The notes under the pieces are model-generated. The model was not told the origin of the DNA. It saw only the letters and a list, made by a program, of their open reading frames with translations, and did no database searches. A stretch of 64,000 nucleotides of DNA, from NCBI RefSeq assembly GCF_015999245.1, contig NZ_JAEAMR010000022.1:637991-701990 (forward strand), read 5' to 3'. Shown piece by piece: positions 25,210 to 33,647 of this stretch. Origin of the DNA: Streptomyces sp. AV19 (lineage in GTDB: Bacteria > Actinomycetota > Actinomycetes > Streptomycetales > Streptomycetaceae). The stretch's first letter is position 1. Every line of letters starts with the position of its first letter. The position numbers were made by a program, and so were the translations under genes.

Positions 25210-26565
25210 CTAACGGGCGGTGGTGCCGGTTCCGCCGGTGACCGGCCGGGCCTCGTCGGAGGCGGCCTTGACGCCCCGGTCGAGCAGCGAGTCCAGGATC
25301 TCGCCCACCCGGATCGCGGTGTTGGACAGCAGCGACGACGTGATGCCGTGCGTGTGCTCCGTGCCGCCCTGCAGGTAGATGCCGCAGCGCAGGCCGGGGT
25401 CCGTCGCGACGCGGTAGTCGCGTTCGACGCGGACGCGGCCCTCGTCGTCGCGCAGGCAGTGGTCCGCGACCTCGCCGAGGAGGCCGAGGGGGTCGGCGGG
25501 GCTGTAGCCGGTGGCGAACACCACGACGTCGGCGTCCAGGAGGGTCTCCTCGCCCGTGACGAGGTACTTCACGGTGGCGCGGACCTTGTCCGGCGTCTCC
25601 TCGACGCCGGCGAGCCGGGACACGTTGAGGAAGCGCAGCCGCTCGGTGCCGAGGACCTTCTCCCGGTACATCTGCCGGTACAGGTCGTCGATCAAGTCGA
25701 TGTCCACCACGGAGTAGTTGGTGTTGCCGTGGTAGTCCATCAGCCGGTTCTTGACGTTCTCGGGCGCCGCGAAGTACTCGTCGACGGCTTCGGGGTCGAA
25801 GATCCGGTTGGCGAAGCCGCTGTCGTCGGCTGGGCTGTAGCCGTAGCGGGAGAAGACCGCGCAGATCTCGGCCCGCGGGAAGCGGTGGTGCAGGTAGGCG
25901 ACGTTCTCGGCGGCGCTCTGCCCGGCGCCCACGACGACGAACCGGGAGGGCGGGGCGCCCTCCAATCCGTCGACCTTCTTCAGCAGTTCGGAGTTGTGCC
26001 AGACGCGGTCGCCGCGCTCCACGCCCTCCGGCATCACCGGGCGCAGCCCGGTGCCGATGACGAGGTTGCGGGCGCGGTGGACCTCGAGCCCCTCCCCCGA
26101 CCGGACCGTCACGTCCAGGTACTCCACGGCTCCGTCGCGGACGACGGGCGTGACGCCGACGACCTCGTGGCCGTAGGAGACCATGCCGTCGACCTTGGCC
26201 GCGGCCCACTCGAAGTAGTCGTGGAACTCGACCCGCAGCGGGAAGAGGTTCTTGTGGTTGATGAAGTCGATCAGCCGCCCCTTGCTCTTCAGGTAGCACA
26301 GGAAGCTGAACTCGCTCGCCGGGTTCCGGAGCGTCACCAGGTCCTTGAGGAAGGACACCTGCATGGTCGCGTCGTCGATCAGCATGCCGCGGTGCCAGCC
26401 GAAGCGCGGCTGCTGCTCGAAGAAGCGAGCGGTGACCGTCTCCCGCCTGCCGACGCGTGCGTTGTGCTCGCCGATCGCGATCGCCATGGCCACGTTGGAC
26501 GGTCCGAAGCCGATGCCGATGAGGTCATGGACCGGTGGTGCGTCGTCAGGAAGTACCCGTGACAT
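25210..26565 (-). CDS. cchB: L-ornithine N5-monooxygenase
   Basis: 451 residues. Flavin-binding GIGFGPSNVAMAI near the N-terminus, FAD/substrate segment FLKDLVTLRNPASEFSFLCY, NADPH-binding VVGAGQSAAENVAYL (about 215) and ATGYSPADPL near residue 350: the layout of the SidA/PvdA family. It hydroxylates the delta-amino group of ornithine using NADPH, FAD and oxygen, supplying hydroxyornithine for CchH A3 and for formylation by CchA. First gene of the probable cchBCDE transcript; an iron box lies 86 bp before the start. Confidence 0.95.
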   Translation of the reverse strand: MSRVLPDDAPPVHDLIGIGFGPSNVAMAIAIGEHNARVGRRETVTARFFEQQPRFGWHRGMLIDDATMQVSFLKDLVTLRNPASEFSFLCYLKSKGRLIDFINHKNLFPLRVEFHDYFEWAAAKVDGMVSYGHEVVGVTPVVRDGAVEYLDVTVRSGEGLEVHRARNLVIGTGLRPVMPEGVERGDRVWHNSELLKKVDGLEGAPPSRFVVVGAGQSAAENVAYLHHRFPRAEICAVFSRYGYSPADDSGFANRIFDPEAVDEYFAAPENVKNRLMDYHGNTNYSVVDIDLIDDLYRQMYREKVLGTERLRFLNVSRLAGVEETPDKVRATVKYLVTGEETLLDADVVVFATGYSPADPLGLLGEVADHCLRDDEGRVRVERDYRVATDPGLRCGIYLQGGTEHTHGITSSLLSNTAIRVGEILDSLLDRGVKAASDEARPVTGGTGTTAR

Positions 26566-26651
26566 GTCACTCCCATCGTGCGGGGAAGCCGCCTGTCAGG
26601 CGCGGGGAAACTGCGGAAGATGGGCACGCCGACGGAGCGACCCACTGAAAC

Positions 26652-26670
26652 TTAGGTAAGCCTAAGCTAA
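26652..26670. promoter_or_regulatory. Iron box upstream of cchB
   Basis: TTAGGTAAGCCTAAGCTAA matches the reverse-strand form of the Streptomyces iron box at 17 of 19 positions. It lies in the divergent cchB/cchA region, on the cchB side. Confidence 0.85.
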
Positions 26671-26752
26671 TACTACGGAACTGTCGATGGGTCGGATCGG
26701 GTACGGACGCCGGAGCCGGTCAACTGGGGCTCCGCGTACACCCATTGCAAAG

Positions 26753-26771
26753 TAAGGTAAGCCTTGCTTTA
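26753..26771. promoter_or_regulatory. Weaker iron box upstream of cchA
   Basis: TAAGGTAAGCCTTGCTTTA matches the iron box at about 13 of 19 positions, with the central AGGTAAGCCT conserved. It lies 39 bp before the cchA start and about 100 bp from the cchB site. The weaker match predicts looser repression. Confidence 0.65.
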
Positions 26772-26810
26772 CTTCCTCTCGGTCCATCCCTGCCGTTGAG
26801 GAGGAACCCC

Positions 26811-27767
26811 ATGCGGGTCGTCATGTTCGGTTACCAGACCTGGGGGCACCGCACCCTGCGAGCCCTCCTGGACTCCGAGCACGACGTGGCGCTGGTCGTG
26901 ACGCACCCCAGGAGCGAACACGCCTACGAGAAGATCTGGAGCGACTCCGTAGCCGACCTCGCCGAAGCACACGACGTCCCGGTGCTGATCCGCAACCGCC
27001 CTGACGACGACGAGCTGTTCGAGCGCCTCAAGGAGGCCGATCCGGACATCATCGTGGCGAACAACTGGCGGACGTGGATCCCCCCGCGGATCTTCGGCCT
27101 CCCGCGCCACGGCACGCTGAACATCCACGACTCGCTGCTGCCGAAGTACGCCGGCTTCTCCCCGCTGATCTGGGCCCTGATCAACGGGGAATCCGAAGTG
27201 GGCGTGACCGCGCACATGATGAACGACGAACTCGACGCCGGCGACATCGTCCGGCAGGAAGCGGTGCCGGTCGGACCGACGGACACCGCCACCGACCTCT
27301 TCCACAAGACCGTCGACCTGATCGCCCCGGTCACCATCGGCGCACTCGGCCTCATCGCCTCCGGGCAAACGGAGTTCATCCACCAGGACCGTTCCCGGGC
27401 GAGCTTCTTCCACAAGCGGTCCGTCGAGGACATCCGCATCGACTGGACCTGGCCGGCCGAGGACCTCGAACGCCTGGTCCGCGCCCAGTCCGAGCCGTAC
27501 CCCAGCGCCTTCACCTTCCACAAGGGCAGGCGGCTGGAGGTCCTCGCCGCGGTGGTGTCCCGGGGGCGCTACGGCGGCACGCCCGGCCGCGTCTTCTACC
27601 GCGAGGGCGACGGCGTGGTGATCGTCGCCGGAGCCGACGCCCGCACCGGCCGCAACCACGGCCTGGCCATCACGCGCGTACGGACCGAGGACGGCCGGGA
27701 GTTGCCCGCGGCGGAGTACTTCACCTCCATGGGCGGCTATCTGACCGGCCGCCCCACGGACTTCTGA
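26811..27767 (+). CDS. cchA: Hydroxyornithine N-formyltransferase
   Basis: 318 residues from the ATG at 26811, which follows GAGGAGG by 7 nt. A methionyl-tRNA formyltransferase-like enzyme: the catalytic triad is visible as Asn104 and His106 in NIHDSLLP and Asp142 in ELDAGDIV. A C-terminal Fmt-like domain follows about residue 205. It would transfer formyl from N10-formyltetrahydrofolate to N5-hydroxyornithine, giving the building block activated by CchH A1. It is transcribed alone, divergent from cchB, with its own weaker iron box. It ends 18 bp from the convergent RecQ-family gene. Confidence 0.94.
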   Translation: MRVVMFGYQTWGHRTLRALLDSEHDVALVVTHPRSEHAYEKIWSDSVADLAEAHDVPVLIRNRPDDDELFERLKEADPDIIVANNWRTWIPPRIFGLPRHGTLNIHDSLLPKYAGFSPLIWALINGESEVGVTAHMMNDELDAGDIVRQEAVPVGPTDTATDLFHKTVDLIAPVTIGALGLIASGQTEFIHQDRSRASFFHKRSVEDIRIDWTWPAEDLERLVRAQSEPYPSAFTFHKGRRLEVLAAVVSRGRYGGTPGRVFYREGDGVVIVAGADARTGRNHGLAITRVRTEDGRELPAAEYFTSMGGYLTGRPTDF

Positions 27768-27785
27768 CCGGACCCCGCCCCGAGC

Positions 27786-29945
27786 TCAGCCCGCCGAGGC
27801 GAGGACCAGCGGCAGGACCCGCTCGCTACCCGACCTGCGGAGCAGCCGGGCGGCGACCGCGAGGGTCCAGCCGGATTCGGTGAAGTCGTCCACGAGCAGG
27901 ACGGGGCCGGGAGTGCTTGCGAGGGCGGCGGCCAGTTCCCCGGGGACGGCGAAGGCACCGGTGAGCGCCCGGAGGCGTTGGGCGGAGTTGCTGCGCCGCG
28001 CCGCGTGCGCGCCGTCCGGGCCGGTGTACGTCAAGGTGCCCAGGAAGGGGAGGCGGCCGACGGACGCGATGCCCTCGGCGAGCGAACCGACCAGCCGCGG
28101 ACGGGTCAGGGACGGCACGGCGACGACGCCCACCGGCCGGGGAGCGGCGTCCGGAACGTTCGGCGCCCAGCCGCCCGGGGAGCGCGCCCAGTCGGCGAGG
28201 ACCGCCACCGCGGCCCGCAGGACGTCGTCGGGGACCGGCCCGTCGGGCGCGTTCCCGTCCAGCAGCGGGCGCAGCCGGTTGCCCCAGCCGATGTCCGAGA
28301 GCCGCCCGAGGGCGCGCCCGGTGGAGCACTGCTCCTTGGCCGGGATGCGGCCCTTGAGGTCGATGCCCAGTGCGGGCATGCCCGTCGGCCACATGCGGCG
28401 CGGCTCGATCTCCACGCCCGGGCGGTCCAGTTCCTTGGCCGCCCCCGTCAGCGTCTCCGCCGAGACCGAGGAATCGGCCCAGGCTCCCGCGCAGTTGTCG
28501 CAGCGGCCGCACGGCGCGGCCCCTTCGTCGTCCAGCTGCCGGCGCAGGAACTCCATCCGGCATCCGGACGTGCTCACGTAGTCGCGCATGGCCTGCTGCT
28601 CGGCCGCCCGCTGCCGCGCCACCCACGCGTACCGCTCGGCGTCGTAGACCCACGGCTCCCCCGTGGAGATCCAGCCGCCCTTCACCCGCTTGACCGCGCC
28701 GTCGACGTCGATCACCTTGAGCATGGTCTCCAGCCGGGTGCGCCGCAGGTCGACCACGGCCTCCAGGGCCGGCACGGACAACGGCCTCCCCGCGTCGGCG
28801 AGGGCCGAGAGGACCTGCCGGACCTGTGCCTCGGGCGGGAAGGCGGTGTCGGCGAAGTAGCGCCAGATGGCCTCGTCCTCCTTGCCCGGCAGCAGCAGCA
28901 CGTCGGCGTGCTTCACACCGCGGCCCGCGCGTCCGACCTGCTGGTAGTACGCGATCGGCGAGGACGGCGAGCCGAGGTGGACGACAAAGCCCAGGTCCGG
29001 CTTGTCGAAGCCCATGCCCAGCGCGGACGTCGCGACGAGCGCCTTGACCCGGTTCGCGAGCAGGTCCTCCTCGGCCTGCAGGCGGTCCGCGTTCTCCGTG
29101 CGGCCCGTGTAGGAGGCCACCCGGAAGCCGCGCTGCCGCAGGAAGGCGGTGGCCTCCTCGGCGGCGGCCACCGTGAGGGCGTAGACGATCCCGGACCCCG
29201 GCAGCTCGTCCAGGTGCTCGGCGAGCCAGCCCAGGCGGTGCGCGGCGTCCGGCAGCCGGACCACGCCCAGCCGGAGGCTCTCCCGCTCCAGCGGGCCGCG
29301 GAGCACCAGGGCCTCACCGGCGCCCGTGCCCAGTTGCTCGGCCACGTCGGCCGTCACGCGCGCGTTGGCGGTCGCGGTGGTGGCCAGCACCGGCACCCCG
29401 GCGGGCAGCTCGGCGAGCATCGCCCGCAGCCGGCGGTAGTCGGGGCGGAAGTCGTGTCCCCAGTCGGAGATGCAGTGCGCCTCGTCGACCACCAGCAGAC
29501 CGGTCGTGGCCGCGAGCCCGGGCAGCACCTGCTCGCGGAAGTCCACGGAGTTGAGCCGTTCCGGGCTCACCAGGAGAACGTCGATCGCGCCCTGCCCGAT
29601 CTCCCCGTGGATGGTGTCCCACTCCTCCGGGTTGGCCGAGTTGATGGTGCGCGCCCGGATGCCGGCCCGCGCCGCCGAGTCGACCTGGTTGCGCATCAGC
29701 GCCAGCAGCGGCGAGACGATCACCGTGGGACCGGAGCCGCGGCGGCGCAGCAGAGCGGTGGCGACGAAGTACACCGCCGACTTGCCCCAGCCGGTGCGCT
29801 GCACCACCAGGGCGCGCCGGCGTTCCCGCACGAGAGCCGCCACCGCCTGCCACTGGTCCTCGCGCAGCCGCGCCGCGCCCTCGGGGGCGCCGACGAGCTC
29901 GGCGAGGATGGCATCGGCTTCGGCGCGCAGCTCCAGATCGTCCAT
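27786..29945 (-). CDS. recQ: RecQ-family DNA helicase with C-terminal phosphoribosyltransferase-like domain
   Basis: 719 residues from the ATG at 29945. Helicase domain 1 has Walker A RTGWGKSA (about 52) and DEAH in VVDEAHCISDWGHDFR; domain 2 has ATSALGMGFDKPD and QVGRAGRG. Zinc-binding cysteines lie around residue 480 (CGRCDNC). Beyond the normal RecQ core, about 200 residues end with VLLVDDFTESGWT (about 683), the PRPP-loop motif of type I phosphoribosyltransferases, so this is a helicase-PRTase fusion. The PRTase partner role is unknown. No LexA box was found upstream. Confidence 0.88.
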   Translation of the reverse strand: MDDLELRAEADAILAELVGAPEGAARLREDQWQAVAALVRERRRALVVQRTGWGKSAVYFVATALLRRRGSGPTVIVSPLLALMRNQVDSAARAGIRARTINSANPEEWDTIHGEIGQGAIDVLLVSPERLNSVDFREQVLPGLAATTGLLVVDEAHCISDWGHDFRPDYRRLRAMLAELPAGVPVLATTATANARVTADVAEQLGTGAGEALVLRGPLERESLRLGVVRLPDAAHRLGWLAEHLDELPGSGIVYALTVAAAEEATAFLRQRGFRVASYTGRTENADRLQAEEDLLANRVKALVATSALGMGFDKPDLGFVVHLGSPSSPIAYYQQVGRAGRGVKHADVLLLPGKEDEAIWRYFADTAFPPEAQVRQVLSALADAGRPLSVPALEAVVDLRRTRLETMLKVIDVDGAVKRVKGGWISTGEPWVYDAERYAWVARQRAAEQQAMRDYVSTSGCRMEFLRRQLDDEGAAPCGRCDNCAGAWADSSVSAETLTGAAKELDRPGVEIEPRRMWPTGMPALGIDLKGRIPAKEQCSTGRALGRLSDIGWGNRLRPLLDGNAPDGPVPDDVLRAAVAVLADWARSPGGWAPNVPDAAPRPVGVVAVPSLTRPRLVGSLAEGIASVGRLPFLGTLTYTGPDGAHAARRSNSAQRLRALTGAFAVPGELAAALASTPGPVLLVDDFTESGWTLAVAARLLRRSGSERVLPLVLASAG

Positions 29946-30405
29946 GCCCCCATGCAACCCGATGGCACGGGCAACAGGCCAATTCACTCACGGAGCGCTC
30001 GGCCGCGATCTTCCTTGATCGACGTGTTTGTGCAGGTCAGGGCCAACGCCTCTGCTGGGGACGGGAAGGTTGGGACGGGAGGGCCCTCCCCGTTCCGCGG
30101 CCCGGGGCGGCAGTCCTGTGCGCGGAGCCCACCGGCCGGGCCCGGCCCGTCGGCCGTCCCGCCGGGCTGTCCGGTTCCCGAATCATCTTGGCCGGCCCGG
30201 GAGAGGGGGCGGCGGAAGGCCGGATGCGGACCACCGGATACCGGTCAGTGGCGTCAATTGATCGTTGCCGTACGGCGGGCGGGGCCGCGAGAATTGAACC
30301 GGCTTCCCGATCCCGCCCCTTCACGGCCCGCCGGGCTGCCGTCTCCTGCTCCTCGTTGCCGATTCCCCGTGCGGACGCGCCGGGGGCGCAGACGAAGGGA
30401 GAACC
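29946..30405. other. 460-bp divergent intergenic region
   Basis: It lies between the divergent RecQ-family and 30406 genes and must hold both promoters. It is less GC-rich in places (for example GTCAATTGATC near 30254) but no promoter, operator or RNA could be assigned with confidence. No credible reading frame. Confidence 0.5.
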
Positions 30406-30984
30406 ATGGCCTTCGGTCCCGCTCCGCCCCGGTCCGCCGGACCGGCTCCGCGTCCCGGCCGGCTGCTCGAGCCCGCCGAGTGGGCCGCCGCGGGAATTCC
30501 CTTGCTGCGCAACCCCCGTGAGGTCGTCACCGGGCTGCACGCCCGGCACCTGCCGACGCCCCTCACGGCCGTGGTGGCCGTCCTCGGTCCCGACGAACGG
30601 CTGGCGGCCAGCGCCTCGTTCACCCGCGGGGCCACCGCGCCCGACGGCTGGGAGCTGCGCAACGAACTCCTCGCCCAGTTGCGCCGGGTGATCCCGCACG
30701 ACCTGCGCAGACGCTCGCCGGTACGGACGGCCGTACTGCTCTACTGCCGGGAGGGGGACGGTCGTTGGACCGAGGAGGACGGCGCCTGGATGTGGGGGCT
30801 GCGCGACGCCTGCATCCTGCACGGGCTGCGCTGCGGCGCGTACATCACGCTGACGGGAGCGGGCTGGCGGATCCTCGGCGAGGGCCGCAGCGGACGGCGC
30901 CCGCGGACGGCCGCGCGCCCCGCCGTGCCCCTGGACACCGGTTGCCCGGAGCACGTCGTGCACCGCCGCGCCGCGGCGCGGTGA
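30406..30984 (+). CDS. Uncharacterised 192-residue protein
   Basis: The ATG follows AAGGGAG by 5 nt, and codon positions show the strong GC bias of real genes here. No family was recognised. The central part (residues 25-165) looks globular, with LLYCREGDGRWTEEDGAWMW and ACILHGLRCGAYITLTG; both ends are Pro/Arg/Ala-rich. No signal peptide or membrane segment. Possibly a streptomycete-specific protein with an SMF- or DUF4192-like role in this neighbourhood, but nothing in the sequence decides that. Confidence 0.65.
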   Translation: MAFGPAPPRSAGPAPRPGRLLEPAEWAAAGIPLLRNPREVVTGLHARHLPTPLTAVVAVLGPDERLAASASFTRGATAPDGWELRNELLAQLRRVIPHDLRRRSPVRTAVLLYCREGDGRWTEEDGAWMWGLRDACILHGLRCGAYITLTGAGWRILGEGRSGRRPRTAARPAVPLDTGCPEHVVHRRAAAR

Positions 30985-31008
30985 CGCGCCGGCCGGACGG
31001 CGTGCGGT

Positions 31009-31189
31009 CCTGGGGCGTGTCCGATGGAATCGGTGCGGCTCCTGCGGCGTCCGGTGCCGGGGGCACCTCCCGGCGACAGCTGGGGGAGCATCACCCGCGT
31101 ACCGGGCGTACTCGGGTGATGCGACCACGCGGCGCGGTACCGCGCCGGGCGTCGCAGGGCCCGCGCCGACCCGTCGGACACGCCCCAGG
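31009..31189. mobile_element. MITE-like element with inverted termini
   Basis: The ends are perfect 16-bp inverted repeats (CCTGGGGCGTGTCCGA at 31009-31024, its complement at 31174-31189). The match continues imperfectly inward for about 45 bp. The 181-bp element contains nested hairpins, including GCATCACCCG/CGGGTGATGC, and no open frame with coding character. It lies in the gap between two converging genes. No clear target-site duplication was identified. Alternative: an unusually large bidirectional terminator. Confidence 0.6.
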
Positions 31190-31249
31190 GCACGCGAGAG
31201 CGCCCCGCGGACCGTGTGCCCGTGGGGGCGCCGCCGCGCGGTCCGGCCG

Positions 31250-31852
31250 TCAGACGCCCACGGACAGCAGGGCGTTGACCCGCTGGGGGTCGCCGCAGAC
31301 GACCAGCAGGGCACCGGCCCGCGTCAGCGCCGCGGGCAGCGCCCGGGTCACCTCGGCGTCCGCGCCGCCGTTGACGGCGACGACCACGACCGGCCGGGCG
31401 GCCGCCCGGTCCGCCATGGCGTCGGCGTAGAAGACGTCGTCCGCGGCGTCGTGCTGCGCCCAGTAGGACGCCTCGCCGAAGGACAGCTCGTGCGCGGCCC
31501 AGGGGTGCGGGCCGCCGGTGGTGAGCACCAGGATCTCGCCGGGGCCGCGGCCGCTGTCGAGCAGCAGGTCGACGGCCTCGTCCGCGGCGTCCAGGGCGCC
31601 CTCCGCCGAGGCGGGGATCAGCTGGATCTGCGGACCGGGGGCGGAGGCGGGTGCGGCGTCCTCCGGCCCGGGCGCGGTGCGCCGGTCCGGGGGCGCCGGC
31701 ACCGGGCGCGCACCGGGGTTGCCGGGGCGGGGAGCCGCCGGACGGGGGCCAGGAACGGGTCGGGGGGTCGGCGCGGTGCGGCCGGCGGCCGGCACAGTGC
31801 GGGGACCCGGGACACTCTCGTGAATCTGAGGCTCCTCGGGGATGAGAGGCAT
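31250..31852 (-). CDS. Uncharacterised Pro-rich protein with helicase-like C-terminus
   Basis: 200 residues from the ATG at 31852. An earlier in-frame start would overlap the rnhB end. The first 70 residues are Pro/Arg-rich and presumably disordered. The rest is a small alpha/beta domain, with ILVLTTGGPHPWAAHELSFG and a late ALTRAGALLVVCGDPQRV. That last stretch faintly resembles the TRA-LxVV motif near the end of UvrD-type helicases, but all other helicase motifs are absent. A ribosome site is weak; TAGACA 8 nt before the ATG could be a -10 of a leaderless message. It follows rnhB by 79 bp. Confidence 0.6.
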   Translation of the reverse strand: MPLIPEEPQIHESVPGPRTVPAAGRTAPTPRPVPGPRPAAPRPGNPGARPVPAPPDRRTAPGPEDAAPASAPGPQIQLIPASAEGALDAADEAVDLLLDSGRGPGEILVLTTGGPHPWAAHELSFGEASYWAQHDAADDVFYADAMADRAAARPVVVVAVNGGADAEVTRALPAALTRAGALLVVCGDPQRVNALLSVGV

Positions 31853-31931
31853 GGATTGATGTCTATCAAACGCCGGTGCGAGTCGCGTCGGCGGGTGGTG
31901 CTTTGGCGGCCGGAAGGCGATCAGAAGGCTG

Positions 31932-32651
31932 TCAGAAGTCGAAGCCGAGCTGGCCACCGGCCTCCAAAGCGTTCTCACGGGCCGCCGCCGGTCCTCCGGG
32001 GACGAGGCGCGGCCGCTTGAGATGCTGCCATTGCGGCAGCGCGTCGAGGTAGGCCCACGACAACCGGTGGTACGGCGTGGGCCCCAGCCGCTCCAGGGCG
32101 GCCTTGTGCACCGGCGAGGGGTACCCGGCGTTGTCCGGGAACCCGAAGTCGGCGTGTCCGTCGCCCAGTTCGGCCATCAGCATGTCGCGCCGGACCTTGG
32201 CGATCACCGACGCGGCGGCCACGGCCACGCAGGACTGGTCGCCCTTGATGACCGTGCGGACCCTCCAGGGATCACCGAGGTAGTCGTGCTTGCCGTCGAG
32301 GATGACCGCGTCCGGCCGCACCGGCAGGGCCTCCAGCGCGCGGGTGGCCGCCAGCCGGAGCGCCGCCGTCATCCCCTGGGCGTCGATCTCCTCGGGGGAG
32401 GCTTCGCCCAGGGCGTAGGCGGTGACCCAGGACTCCAGCTCCCGGGCGAGCACGAGGCGTCGCCTGGGGGTGATCAGCTTGGAGTCGGTGAGCCCCTCCG
32501 GCGGCCGGCGCAGGCCCGTGACGGCCGCGCACACCGTGACCGGCCCGGCCCAGGCGCCCCGGCCGACCTCGTCGACGCCGGCGACGACCTTGGCTCCCGT
32601 CGTCGCTCGCAGGGAGCGCTCGACGCTGTGGGTGGGCGGTTGGTAGGGCAT
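31932..32651 (-). CDS. rnhB: Ribonuclease HII
   Basis: 239 residues, normal length. VAGVDEVGRGAWAGPV carries the Asp-Glu metal pair of the RNase HII DEDD centre (about residues 27-28). Further conserved elements are AVILDGKHDYL and VIKGDQSCVAVAAASVIAKVRRD, supplying the later acidic residues. It removes RNA primers and single ribonucleotides from DNA in the cytoplasm. The C-terminus GQLGFDF is PIP-box-like and may contact the sliding clamp, which is an inference. Confidence 0.95.
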   Translation of the reverse strand: MPYQPPTHSVERSLRATTGAKVVAGVDEVGRGAWAGPVTVCAAVTGLRRPPEGLTDSKLITPRRRLVLARELESWVTAYALGEASPEEIDAQGMTAALRLAATRALEALPVRPDAVILDGKHDYLGDPWRVRTVIKGDQSCVAVAAASVIAKVRRDMLMAELGDGHADFGFPDNAGYPSPVHKAALERLGPTPYHRLSWAYLDALPQWQHLKRPRLVPGGPAAARENALEAGGQLGFDF

Positions 32652-32673
32652 GGCGCCAGCAAGGGTACGCCCC

Positions 32674-32693
32674 GGGAGCCGCGCGCGGCTCCC
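32674..32693. terminator. Perfect palindromic hairpin after the ADP-ribosylglycohydrolase gene
   Basis: GGGAGCCGCGCGCGGCTCCC is a perfect 20-bp palindrome in the short gap before rnhB. It could attenuate minus-strand transcription into rnhB. No T-tract, which is common for streptomycete terminators. Confidence 0.5.
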
Positions 32694-32739
32694 CGGCCCC
32701 CTCCTGGAGCGACCCGGTCAGCCTTCTGGGACGACCCGG

Positions 32740-33636
32740 TCAGCGCGGGGCGTCCGGGAGCCAGCCGGGCAGCCCCTCCGTGTCGCGCAGCCACGCGGCG
32801 GGCGGCGCGCCCCGGCCGGCCGCCGCGACCACTCCGCCGACGATGGCGCAGGTGGTGTCCACATCGCCGCCCACCAGCGCCGTCGTCCAGAACCCGGCCT
32901 CGAAGGAGCCGAGATGGCGGGCGGCGGACCACAGGGCGAACGGCACCGTGTCGTGGGCACTGGTCCGGCGGCCGCAGCCGAGAACGGCGGCGACGGTGCT
33001 CGCGTCGCCGTAGTCGAGCATGTCGCGGGCGCGGCGCAGCCCGGCCTGCACCGCGCTGCGCGGCACGAGCGCGATCACACCGTCCAGCAGCGTCTCGCCG
33101 GTGACCGGCGCCCCGTCCGCCTCGGCCGCGATCGCCGCGGCGGCGGCGACGGCCATGGCGCCGGCCACGGCCTCGCGGTGCTGGTGCGTGGTGTACGCCG
33201 AGATCTCGGCCTGGTGGGTGGCCTGCTCGGGGTCGTCCGCGTACCAGGCGCCCAGCGGGGCGATGCGCATGGCCGCGCCGTTGCCCCAGGACCCCTGCCC
33301 CTGGAACACCGAGGCCGCCAGCTCCCGCCAGTCGCCGCCCTCCCTGATCAGCCGCAGCATGCGGCCCACGGTGGGACCGTAGCCCCGGTCGAAGTCGTGG
33401 TGCTCCGCGAACGACCGTGCCAGGGCGTCCTGGTCGACGCGCCCGTGGTCCGCGAGGACGGCCAGCACGGAGCAGGCCATCTCGGTGTCGTCGGTCCACT
33501 GCCAGGGCGCTCGGGGCACCTCGCGGCGCTGGAGGGAGGGGTAGTTGGCGGGGACGAAGAACTGGGAGCCGAGGGCGTCGCCCACGGCCAGCCCGCGCAG
33601 GCTCGCGAGGGCTCGGTGGAATCGGTCAGCGGTCAT
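32740..33636 (-). CDS. ADP-ribosylglycohydrolase family protein
   Basis: 298 residues from the ATG at 33636. It has the DraG-type magnesium-site motifs in order: GLAVGDALG near the N-terminus, WTDDTEMA (about 48), GNGAAMR in the middle and GGDVDTTCAIVGG near the C-terminus. It should remove ADP-ribose from a protein or small molecule; the target is unknown and no matching ADP-ribosyltransferase gene is visible nearby. It follows the histidine phosphatase gene by only 11 bp, so the two probably share a transcript. Confidence 0.9.
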   Translation of the reverse strand: MTADRFHRALASLRGLAVGDALGSQFFVPANYPSLQRREVPRAPWQWTDDTEMACSVLAVLADHGRVDQDALARSFAEHHDFDRGYGPTVGRMLRLIREGGDWRELAASVFQGQGSWGNGAAMRIAPLGAWYADDPEQATHQAEISAYTTHQHREAVAGAMAVAAAAAIAAEADGAPVTGETLLDGVIALVPRSAVQAGLRRARDMLDYGDASTVAAVLGCGRRTSAHDTVPFALWSAARHLGSFEAGFWTTALVGGDVDTTCAIVGGVVAAAGRGAPPAAWLRDTEGLPGWLPDAPR

Positions 33637-33647
33637 CGCAGCGAACT

